Assembly (NCBI GenBank): GCA_963680875.1
Contig: OY804589.1
Coordinates: forward strand, 4,836,001-4,900,000
Source of the DNA: Bathymodiolus brooksi
Taxonomy: Eukaryota; Mollusca; Bivalvia; Mytilida; Modiolidae
DNA: 64,000 nucleotides
Reading direction: 5' to 3'
How positions within the stretch are numbered: the stretch's first letter is position 1; every line of letters begins with the position of its first letter. This document shows positions 53,801 through 64,000 of the stretch, piece after piece. A program made the position numbers and the translations under genes. The notes beneath the pieces were generated by a model, which worked only from the letters and a program-made list of their open reading frames with translations, was not told the origin of the DNA and searched no databases.

Positions 53801-56800
53801 GGTGTCACTAGTGGAGCAGAAATTCATGTTGTTGTGGTAGGACAAGGAATCACCGGTAATAGTTAATGACTTATCACTGGGGTTATAGCAAGAGTAACAT
53901 GACAGGTGTCACTAGTGGAGCAGAAATTCATATTTTGTGTAGTAGGACAAGGAATCACCTGTAATAGTTAATGACTTATCACTGGGGTTAAGACAAGAGT
54001 AACATGACAGGTGTCACTAGTGGAGCAGAAATTCATATTATAGTGGTAGGACAAGGAATCACCTGTATTAGTTAATGATTTATCACCTTAGTTGTGACAA
54101 GATTAACACGAAGGGTGTCACTAGTGGGGCAGAAATTCATATTGTTGTGGTAAAACAAGGAATCACCTGTACTAGTTAATGACTTATCACTGGGGTTATA
54201 GCAAGAGTAACACGACGGGTGTCACTAGTGGAGCAGAAATTCATATTGTAGTGGTAGGACAAGGAATCACCTGTACTAGTTAATGACTTATCACTGGGGT
54301 TATAACAAGAGTAACACGTCAGGTGTCACTAGTGGAGCAGAAATTCATATTGTTGTAGTAGGACAAGGAATCACCTGTAATAGTTAATGACTTATCACTG
54401 GGGTTATAACAAGAGTAACACGACAGGTATCACTAGTGGAGCAGAAATGCATGTTGTTGTGGTAGGACAAGGAATCACCTGTAATAATTAATGACTTCTC
54501 ACTGGGGTTATAACAAGAGTAACACGACAGGTGTCACTAGTGGAGCAGAAATTCATTTTGTTGTGGTAGGACAAGGAATCACCTGTAATAGTTAATGACT
54601 TATCACTGGGGTTATTAAAAGAGTAACACGACAAGTGTCACTAGTGGAGCAGAAATTCATGTTGTTGTGGTAGGACAAGGAATCACCTGTAATAGTTAAT
54701 GACTTATCACTGGGGTTATTACAAGAGTAACACGACAAGTGTCACTAGTGGAGCAGAAATTCATGTTGTTGTGGTAGGACAAGGAATCACCTGTAACAGT
54801 TAATGACTTATCACCTTGGTTATGACAAGAGTAACACGACAGGTGTCACTAGTGGAGCAGAAATTCATATTGTTGTGGTAGGACAAGGAATCACCTGTAC
54901 TAGTTAATGACTTATCACTGGGGTTATTACAAGAATAACACGACGGGTGTTACTAGTGGAGCAGAAATTCATATTGTTGTGGTAGGACAAGGAATCACCT
55001 GTAATAGTTAATGACTTATCACTGGGATTATAACAAGACTAACACGACAGGTGTCACTAGTGGAGCAGAAATTCATATTGTTTTGGTAAGACTAGGAATC
55101 ACCTGTAATAGTTAATGACTTATCACTGGGGTTGTAACAAGAGTAACACGACAGGTGTCACTAGTGGAGCAGAAATTCATATTGTTTTGGTAAGACTAGG
55201 AATCACCTGTAATAGTTAATGACTTATCACTGGGGTTGTAACAAGAGTAACACGACAGGTGTCACTAGTGGAGAAGAAATTCATGTTGTTGTGGTAGGAC
55301 TAGGGATCACCTGTAATAGTTAATGACTTATCACTGGGGTTATGACAAGAGTAACAAGACAGGTGTCACTAGTGGAGCAGAAATTCATATTATAGTGGTA
55401 AAACAAGGAATCACCTGTACTAGTTAATGACTTATCACTGTGGTTATAGCAAGAGTAACACGACGGGTGTCACTAGTGGAGCAGAAATTCATATTGTAGT
55501 GGTAGGACAAGGAATCACCTGTACTAGTTGATGACTTATCACTGGGGTTATGACAAGAGTAACACGACAGGTGTCACTAGTGGAGCAGAAACTCATTTTG
55601 TTGTAGTAGGACAAGGAATCACCTGTAATAGTTAATGACTTATCACTGGAATTATAACAAGAGTACCACGACAGGTGTCACTAGAGGAGCAGAAATTCAT
55701 ATTGTTGTGGTAGGACAAGGAATCACCTGTAACAGTTAATGACTTATCACCTTGGTTATGACAAGAGTAACACGACAGGTGTCACTAGTGGAGCAGAAAT
55801 TCATATTGTTGTGGTAGGACAAGGAATCACCTGTAACATTTAATGACTTATCACTGGGGTTATAACAAGAGTAACACGACAGGTGTCACTAGTGGAGCAG
55901 AAATTCATGTTGTTGTGGTAGGACAAGGAATCACCTGTAATAGTTAATGACTTATCACTGGGGTTATGGCAAGAGTAACACGACATGTGTCACTAGTGGA
56001 GCAGAAATTCATATTGTTGTGGTAGGACAAGGAATCACCTGTACTAGTTAATGACTTATCACTGGGGTTATTACAAGAATAACACGACGGGTGTTACTAG
56101 TGGAGCAGAAATTCATATTGTTGTGGTAGGACAAGGAATCACCTGTAATAGTTAATGACTTATCACTGGGGTTATAACAAGAGTAACACGACAGGTGTCA
56201 CTAGTGGAGATGAAATTCATATTGTTGTGGTAGGACAAGGAATCACCTGTAATAGTTAATGACTTATCACTGGGGTTATAACAAGAGTAACACGACAGGT
56301 GTCACTAGTGGAGCAGAAATTCATATTGTTTTGGTAAGACTAGGAATCACCTGTAATAGTTAATGACTTATCACTGGGGTTGTAACAAGAGTAACACGAC
56401 AGGTGTCACTAGTGGAGAAGAAATTCATGTTGTTGTGGTAGGACTAGGGATCACCTGTAATAGTTAATGACTTATCACTGGGGTTATGACAAGAGTAACA
56501 AGACAGGTGTCACTAGTGGAGCAGAAATTCATATTATAGTGGTAAAACAAGGAATCACCTGTACTAGTTAATGACTTATCACTGTGGTTATAGCAAGAGT
56601 AACACGACGGGTGTCACTAGTGGAGCAGAAATTCATATTGTAGTGGTAGGACAAGGAATCACCTGTACTAGTTGATGACTTATCACTGGGGTTATAACAA
56701 GAGTAACACGACAGGTGTCACTAGTGGAGCAGAAACTCATTTTGTTGTAGTAGGACAAGGAATCACCTGTAATAGTTAATGACTTATCACTGGAATTATA

Positions 56801-59800
56801 ACAAGAGTACCACGACAGGTGTCACTAGAGGAGCAGAAATTCATGTTGTTGTGGTAGGACAAGGAATCACCTGTAATAATTAATGACCTATCACTGGGGT
56901 TATAATAAGAGTAAGACGACAGGTGTCACTAGTGGAGCAGAAATTCATATTGTTGTGGTAGGACAAGGAATCACCTGTAATAGTTAATGACTTATCACTG
57001 AGGTTATAACAAGAGTAACACGACAGGTGTCACTAGTGGAGCAGAAATTCATGTTGTTGTGGTAGGACAAGGAATCACCGGTAATAGTTAATGACTTATC
57101 ACTGGGGTTATAGCAAGAGTAACATGACAGGTGTCACTAGTGGAGCAGAAATTCATATTTTGTGTAGTAGGACAAGGAATCACCTGTAATAGTTAATGAC
57201 TTATCACTGGGGTTATTACAAGAATAACACGACGGGTGTTACTAGTGGAGCAGAAATTCATATTGTTGTGGTAGGACAAGGAATCACCTGTAATAGTTAA
57301 TGACTTATCACTGGGGTTATAACAAGAGTAACACGACAGGTGTCACTAGTGGAGATGAAATTCATATTGTTGTGGTAGGACAAGGAATCACCTGTAATAG
57401 TTAATGACTTATCACTGGGGTTATAACAAGAGTAACACGACAGGTGTCACTAGTGGAGCAGAAATTCATATTGTTTTGGTAAGACTAGGAATCACCTGTA
57501 ATAGTTAATGACTTATCACTGGGGTTGTAACAAGAGTAACACGACAGGTGTCACTAGTGGAGAAGAAATTCATGTTGTTGTGGTAGGACTAGGGATCACC
57601 TGTAATAGTTAATGACTTATCACTGGGGTTATGACAAGAGTAACAAGACAGGTGTCACTAGTGGAGCAGAAATTCATATTATAGTGGTAAAACAAGGAAT
57701 CACCTGTACTAGTTAATGACTTATCACTGTGGTTATAGCAAGAGTAACACGACGGGTGTCACTAGTGGAGCAGAAATTCATATTGTAGTGGTAGGACAAG
57801 GAATCACCTGTACTAGTTGATGACTTATCACTGGGGTTATGACAAGAGTAACACGACAGGTGTCACTAGTGGAGCAGAAACTCATTTTGTTGTAGTAGGA
57901 CAAGGAATCACCTGTAATAGTTAATGACTTATCACTGGAATTATAACAAGAGTACCACGACAGGTGTCACTAGAGGAGCAGAAATTCATATTGTTGTGGT
58001 AGGACAAGGAATCACCTGTACTAGTTAATGACTTATCACTGGGGTTATAGCAAGAGTAACACGACAGGTGTCACTAGTGGAGCAGAAATTCATATTGTTG
58101 TGGTAGGACAAGGAATCACCTGTAACATTTAATGACTTATCACTGGGGTTATAACAAGAGTAACACGACAGGTGTCACTAGTGGAGCAGAAATTCATGTT
58201 GTTGTGGTAGGACAAGGAATCACCTGTAATAGTTAATGACTTATCACTGGGGTTATGGCAAGAGTAACACGACATGTGTCACTAGTGGAGCAGAAATTCA
58301 TATTGTTGTGGTAGGACAAGGAATCACCTGTACTAGTTAATGACTTATCACTGGGGTTATTACAAGAATAACACGACGGGTGTTACTAGTGGAGCAGAAA
58401 TTCATATTGTTGTGGTAGGACAAGGAATCACCTGTAATAGTTAATGACTTATCACTGGGGTTATAACAAGAGTAACACGACAGGTGTCACTAGTGGAGAT
58501 GAAATTCATATTGTTGTGGTAGGACAAGGAATCACCTGTAATAGTTAATGACTTATCACTGGGGTTATAACAAGAGTAACACGACAGGTGTCACTAGTGG
58601 AGCAGAAATTCATATTGTTTTGGTAAGACTAGGAATCACCTGTAATAGTTAATGACTTATCACTGGGGTTGTAACAAGAGTAACACGACAGGTGTCACTA
58701 GTGGAGAAGAAATTCATGTTGTTGTGGTAGGACTAGGGATCACCTGTAATAGTTAATGACTTATCACTGGGGTTATGACAAGAGTAACAAGACAGGTGTC
58801 ACTAGTGGAGCAGAAATTCATATTATAGTGGTAAAACAAGGAATCACCTGTACTAGTTAATGACTTATCACTGTGGTTATAGCAAGAGTAACACGACGGG
58901 TGTCACTAGTGGAGCAGAAATTCATATTGTAGTGGTAGGACAAGGAATCACCTGTACTAGTTGATGACTTATCACTGGGGTTATAACAAGAGTAACACGA
59001 CAGGTGTCACTAGTGGAGCAGAAACTCATTTTGTTGTAGTAGGACAAGGAATCACCTGTAATAGTTAATGACTTATCACTGGAATTATAACAAGAGTACC
59101 ACGACAGGTGTCACTAGAGGAGCAGAAATTCATGTTGTTGTGGTAGGACAAGGAATCACCTGTAATAATTAATGACCTATCACTGGGGTTATAATAAGAG
59201 TAAGACGACAGGTGTCACTAGTGGAGCAGAAATTCATATTGTTGTGGTAGGACAAGGAATCACCTGTAATAGTTAATGACTTATCACTGAGGTTATAACA
59301 AGAGTAACACGACAGGTGTCACTAGTGGAGCAGAAATTCATGTTGTTGTGGTAGGACAAGGAATCACCGGTAATAGTTAATGACTTATCACTGGGGTTAT
59401 AGCAAGAGTAACATGACAGGTGTCACTAGTGGAGCAGAAATTCATATTTTGTGTAGTAGGACAAGGAATCACCTGTAATAGTTAATGACTTATCACTGGG
59501 GTTATTACAAGAATAACACGACGGGTGTTACTAGTGGAGCAGAAATTCATATTGTTGTGGTAGGACAAGGAATCACCTGTAATAGTTAATGACTTATCAC
59601 TGGGGTTATAACAAGAGTAACACGACAGGTGTCACTAGTGGAGATGAAATTCATATTGTTGTGGTAGGACAAGGAATCACCTGTAATAGTTAATGACTTA
59701 TCACTGGGGTTATAACAAGAGTAACACGACAGGTGTCACTAGTGGAGCAGAAATTCATATTGTTTTGGTAAGACTAGGAATCACCTGTAATAGTTAATGA

Positions 59801-62280
59801 CTTATCACTGGGGTTGTAACAAGAGTAACACGACAGGTGTCACTAGTGGAGAAGAAATTCATGTTGTTGTGGTAGGACTAGGGATCACCTGTAATAGTTA
59901 ATGACTTATCACTGGGGTTATGACAAGAGTAACAAGACAGGTGTCACTAGTGGAGCAGAAATTCATATTATAGTGGTAAAACAAGGAATCACCTGTACTA
60001 GTTAATGACTTATCACTGTGGTTATAGCAAGAGTAACACGACGGGTGTCACTAGTGGAGCAGAAATTCATATTGTAGTGGTAGGACAAGGAATCACCTGT
60101 ACTAGTTGATGACTTATCACTGGGGTTATAACAAGAGTAACACGACAGGTGTCACTAGTGGAGCAGAAACTCATTTTGTTGTAGTAGGACAAGGAATCAC
60201 CTGTAATAGTTAATGACTTATCACTGGAATTATAACAAGAGTACCACGACAGGTGTCACTAGAGGAGCAGAAATTCATGTTGTTGTGGTAGGACAAGGAA
60301 TCACCTGTAATAATTAATGACCTATCACTGGGGTTATAATAAGAGTAAGACGACAGGTGTCACTAGTGGAGCAGAAATTCATATTGTTGTGGTAGGACAA
60401 GGAATCACCTGTAATAGTTAATGACTTATCACTGAGGTTATAACAAGAGTAACACGACAGGTGTCACTAGTGGAGCAGAAATTCATGTTGTTGTGGTAGG
60501 ACAAGGAATCACCGGTAATAGTTAATGACTTATCACTGGGGTTATAGCAAGAGTAACATGACAGGTGTCACTAGTGGAGCAGAAATTCATATTTTGTGTA
60601 GTAGGACAAGGAATCACCTGTAATAGTTAATGACTTATCACTGGGGTTAAGACAAGAGTAACATGACAGGTGTCACTAGTGGAGCAGAAATTCATATTAT
60701 AGTGGTAGGACAAGGAATCACCTGTATTAGTTAATGATTTATCACCTTAGTTGTGACAAGATTAACACGAAGGGTGTCACTAGTGGGGCAGAAATTCATA
60801 TTGTTGTGGTAAAACAAGGAATCACCTGTACTAGTTAATGACTTATCACTGGGGTTATAGCAAGAGTAACACGACGGGTGTCACTAGTGGAGCAGAAATT
60901 CATATTGTAGTGGTAGGACAAGGAATCACCTGTACTAGTTAATGACTTATCACTGGGGTTATAACAAGAGTAACACGTCAGGTGTCACTAGTGGAGCAGA
61001 AATTCATATTGTTGTAGTAGGACAAGGAATCACCTGTAATAGTTAATGACTTATCACTGGGGTTATAACAAGAGTAACACGACAGGTATCACTAGTGGAG
61101 CAGAAATGCATGTTGTTGTGGTAGGACAAGGAATCACCTGTAATAATTAATGACTTCTCACTGGGGTTATAACAAGAGTAACACGACAGGTGTCACTAGT
61201 GGAGCAGAAATTCATTTTGTTGTGGTAGGACAAGGAATCACCTGTAATAGTTAATGACTTATCACTGGGGTTATTAAAAGAGTAACACGACAAGTGTCAC
61301 TAGTGGAGCAGAAATTCATGTTGTTGTGGTAGGACAAGGAATCACCTGTAATAGTTAATGACTTATCACTGGGGTTATTACAAGAGTAACACGACAAGTG
61401 TCACTAGTGGAGCAGAAATTCATGTTGTTGTGGTAGGACAAGGAATCACCTGTAACAGTTAATGACTTATCACCTTGGTTATGACAAGAGTAACACGACA
61501 GGTGTCACTAGTGGAGCAGAAATTCATATTGTTGTGGTAGGACAAGGAATCACCTGTAACATTTAATGACTTATCACTGGGGTTATAACAAGAGTAACAC
61601 GACAGGTGTCACTAGTGGAGCAGAAATTCATGTTGTTGTGGTAGGACAAGGAATCACCTGTAATAGTTAATGACTTATCACTGGGGTTATAGCAAGAGTA
61701 ACACGACATGTGTCACTAGTGGAGCAGAAATTCATATTGTTGTGGTAGGACAAGGAATCACCTGTACTAGTTAATGACTTATCACTGGGGTTATTACAAG
61801 AATAACACGACGGGTGTTACTAGTGGAGCAGAAATTCATATTGTTGTGGTAGGACAAGGAATCACCTGTAATAGTTAATGACTTATCACTGGGATTATAA
61901 CAAGACTAACACGACAGGTGTCACTAGTGGAGCAGAAATTCATATTGTTTTGGTAAGACTAGGAATCACCTGTAATAGTTAATGACTTATCACTGGGGTT
62001 GTAACAAGAGTAACACGACAGGTGTCACTAGTGGAGAAGAAATTCATGTTGTTGTGGTAGGACTAGGGATCACCTGTAATAGTTAATGACTTATCACTGG
62101 GGTTATGACAAGAGTAACAAGACAGGTGTCACTAGTGGAGCAGAAATTCATATTATAGTGGTAAAACAAGGAATCACCTGTACTAGTTAATGACTTATCA
62201 CTGTGGTTATAGCAAGAGTAACACGACGGGTGTCACTAGTGGAGCAGAAATTCATATTGTAGTGGTAGGAAAAGGAATCA
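47880..62280. repeat. HOR block F: 11-mer (1,144/1,145 bp) nested in a 64-mer (6,659 bp)
   Basis: The marker AGAGTACCACGACAGG lies at 49001, 50145, 51290, 52434, 53579, 55660, 56804, 57949, 59093 and 60238. Spacings are 1,144 or 1,145 bp, except one of 2,081 bp in the middle. Two types of 11-mer occur: A (with GTAACAG, GTAACATTT and CGACATGTG units) and B (with GACCTATC, AGTAAGACG, CACCGGTAAT and ATTTTGTGTAG units, one base longer). The order is A-B-A-B-B, then a break, then the same series again. Each of the first five marker positions plus 6,659 gives one of the last five, so the whole block, break included, was doubled. A partial third copy runs from about 61570 to 62270. Confidence 0.9.
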
Positions 62281-63671
62281 CCTGTACTAGTTAATGACTT
62301 ATCACCTTGGTTATAGCAAGAGTAACACGACGGGTGTCACTAGTGGAGCAGAAATTCATATTTTGTGTAGTAGGACAAGGAATCACCTGTAATAGTTAAT
62401 GACTTATCACTGGGGTTAAGAAAAGAGTAACATGACAGGTGTCACTAGTGGAGCAGAAATTCATATTGTATTGGTACGATAAGGAATCACCTGTAATAGT
62501 TAATGATTTATCACTGGGGTTATAGCAAGAGTAACACGACGGGTGTCACTAGTGGAGCAGAAATTCATATTGTAGTGGTAGGACAAGGAATCACCTGTAA
62601 TAGTTAATGACTTATCACTGGGGTTATAACAAGAGTAACACGACGGGTGTCACTAGTGGAGCAGAAATTCATATTGTAGTGGTAGGACAAGGAATCACCT
62701 GTAATAGTTAATGACTTATCACTGGGGTTGTAACAAGAGTAACACGACGGATGTCACTAGTGGAACAGAAATTCATATTGTTTTGGTAAGACAAGGAATC
62801 ACCTGTAATAGTTAATGACTTATCACTGGGGTTATGACAAGAGTAACATGACAGGTGTCACTAGTGGAGCAGCAATTCATATTGTTGTGGTAGGACAAGG
62901 AATTAACCTGTAATAGTTAATGACTTATTACTGGGGTTATAGCAAGAGTAACACGACAGGTGTCATCAGTGGAGCAGAAATTCATATTGTTTTGGTAGGA
63001 CAAGGAATCACCTGTAATAGTTAATGACTTATCACCTTGGTTATGACAAGAGTAACACGACAGGTGTCACTAGTGGAACAGAAATTCATAGTGTTGTGGT
63101 AGGACAAGGAATCACCTGTAATAGTTAATGACTTATCACCTTGGTTATGACAAGAGTAACACGACGGGTGTCACTAGTGGAGCAGAAATTCATAGTGTTG
63201 TGGTAGGACAAGGAATCACCTGTAATAGTTAATGACTTATCACTGGGGTTATAACAAGAGTAACACGACAGGTGTCACTAGTGGAGCAGAAATTCATATT
63301 GTAGTGGTAGGACAAGGGATCACCTGTACTAGTTAATGACTTATCACTGAGGTTATAACAAGAGTAACACGACAGGTGTCACTAGTGGAGCAGAAATTCA
63401 TATTGTTGTGGTAGGACAAGGAATCACCTGTAATAATTAATGACTTATCACTGGGGTTATAACAAGAATAACACGACGGGTGTTACTAGTGGAGCAGAAA
63501 TTCATATTGTTGTGGTAAGACAAGGAATCACCTGTAATAGTTAATGACTTATCACTGGGGTTGTAACAAGAGTAACACGACAGGTGTCACTAGTGGAGCA
63601 GAAATTCAAGTTGTTGTGGTAGGACAAGGAATCACCTGTAATAGTTAATGACTTATCACTGGGTTTATAGC

Positions 63672-63700
63672 AAGGGTAACGAAGCAAGAGTAACATGACA
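63672..63700. repeat. 14-bp micro-duplication within one monomer
   Basis: The spacing between successive ACTAGTGGAG anchors (63589 and 63707) is 118 bp instead of 104. The extra 14 bp is an imperfect tandem copy of GCAAGAGTAAC plus three bases. It is the largest length change I noticed inside a monomer. Confidence 0.8.
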
Positions 63701-64000
63701 GGTGTCACTAGTGGAGCAGAAATTCATATTGTTGTGGTAGGACAAGGAATCACCTGTAACAGTTAATGACTTATCACCTTGGTTATGACAAGAGTAACAC
63801 GACAGGTGTCACTAGTGGAGCAGAAATTCATATTGTTGTGGTAGGACAAGGAATCACCTGTAATAGTTAATGACTTATCACTGGGGTTATAGCAAGAGTA
63901 ACACGACAGGTGTCACTAGTGGAGCAGAAATTCATATTGTTGTGGTAGGACAAGGAATCACCTGTAATAGTTAATGACTTATCACTGGGGTTGTAACAAG

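Larger units (their letters stand above)
6033..64000. repeat. 104-bp satellite array derived from the FReP intron/exon junction, about 557 units
   Basis: Seen: a head-to-tail repeat of 104 bp (anchor CACTAGTGGAGCAG recurs every 104 bases) runs from inside the FReP exon to the window edge, without foreign insertions. On the minus strand each unit reads CATTAACTATTACAG, then GTGATTCCTTGTCC, then TACCACAACAATATGAA, then a diverged part ending near AACCCCAGTGATAAGT. The first two-fifths match the FReP acceptor and the exon start (D-S-L-S-Y-H-N-N-M). Beyond that the match is at protein level only (MNFCSTSDT against MKF-STKDT, one extra codon). The plus strand holds stops in all three frames within TAATAGTTAATGA, and 104 is not a multiple of three, so the array is not coding. 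Known: satellites grow by unequal exchange or replication slippage. Inferred: the seed was the FReP junction itself. The array continues beyond the window. Confidence 0.95.

Noticed and set aside
6033..64000. CRISPR array
   Set aside because: The repeat is continuous, with no unique spacers between constant repeats. The unit is 104 bp with HOR structure, and the neighbouring genes are eukaryotic.
6033..64000. Array coding for a repetitive protein
   Set aside because: Stops occur in all plus-strand frames within each unit, 104 is not a multiple of three, and on the minus strand TAA follows the SH codons in nearly every unit.
6033..64000. CENP-B box in the satellite
   Set aside because: A few bases such as CGACGGG look similar, but the required TTCG half is missing at the right distance on either strand.
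6033..64000. rRNA, tRNA or snRNA gene cluster
   Set aside because: The monomer shows no conserved RNA gene motif (no A/B boxes, no rRNA or snRNA core), and its clear match is to the FReP junction.

Overview
The window is eukaryotic and almost certainly from an invertebrate animal. My best guess is a mollusc, probably a bivalve. The reasons are a terminal exon of a fibrinogen-related protein (FReP, a family greatly expanded in molluscs), a short dispersed element whose ends resemble repeats I recall from bivalve genomes, and a multi-copy PIN/FEN1-like nuclease-fold gene of a kind I recall from mollusc and cnidarian genomes. Codon-level evidence exists only in the first 6.1 kb; the other 58 kb is one satellite array.

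Region 1 (1-5.0 kb, minus strand): two tandem copies of the PIN-like gene, offset by 3,303 bp. I found seven substitutions and no indels over about 1,690 bp. Copy 1 (cut by the window edge) keeps an extra N-terminal part of about 145 residues but carries a TGA stop at 1630-1632. Copy 2 (2875-5001) is open for 708 codons but lacks that N-terminal part, and its homology starts at an acceptor-like TTAG. A 647-bp fold-back inverted repeat lies between them (2149-2795).

Region 2 (5.0-6.07 kb): AT-rich spacer, a seven-copy 35-bp minisatellite with a CACGTG E-box in every unit, a roughly 166-bp dispersed element with imperfect terminal inverted repeats, a poly(A) signal, and an intact terminal FReP exon (5825-6066, minus strand). 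The exon encodes the last 79 residues of a fibrinogen C-terminal domain, with its splice acceptor and stop codon.

Region 3 (6.03-64.0 kb, running off the right edge): about 557 tandem copies of a 104-bp monomer. The central observation of this window is that the monomer appears to be derived from the FReP intron/exon junction. Read on the minus strand, each unit carries an intron end with a CAG acceptor followed by the first codons of the FReP exon (D-S-L-S-Y-H-N-N-M), then a diverged stretch. The array runs without a break into the genuine exon, whose own acceptor and first codons form its last unit. It therefore lies exactly where the last intron of the FReP gene would be. The array has layered higher-order repeats (HORs): 15-mers near the exon, then 9- to 16-mers, an 18-mer, a 32-mer (3,326 bp), and a 64-mer (6,659 bp) built from 11-mers. 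The HOR period tends to grow with distance from the exon. No other gene was found inside the array.
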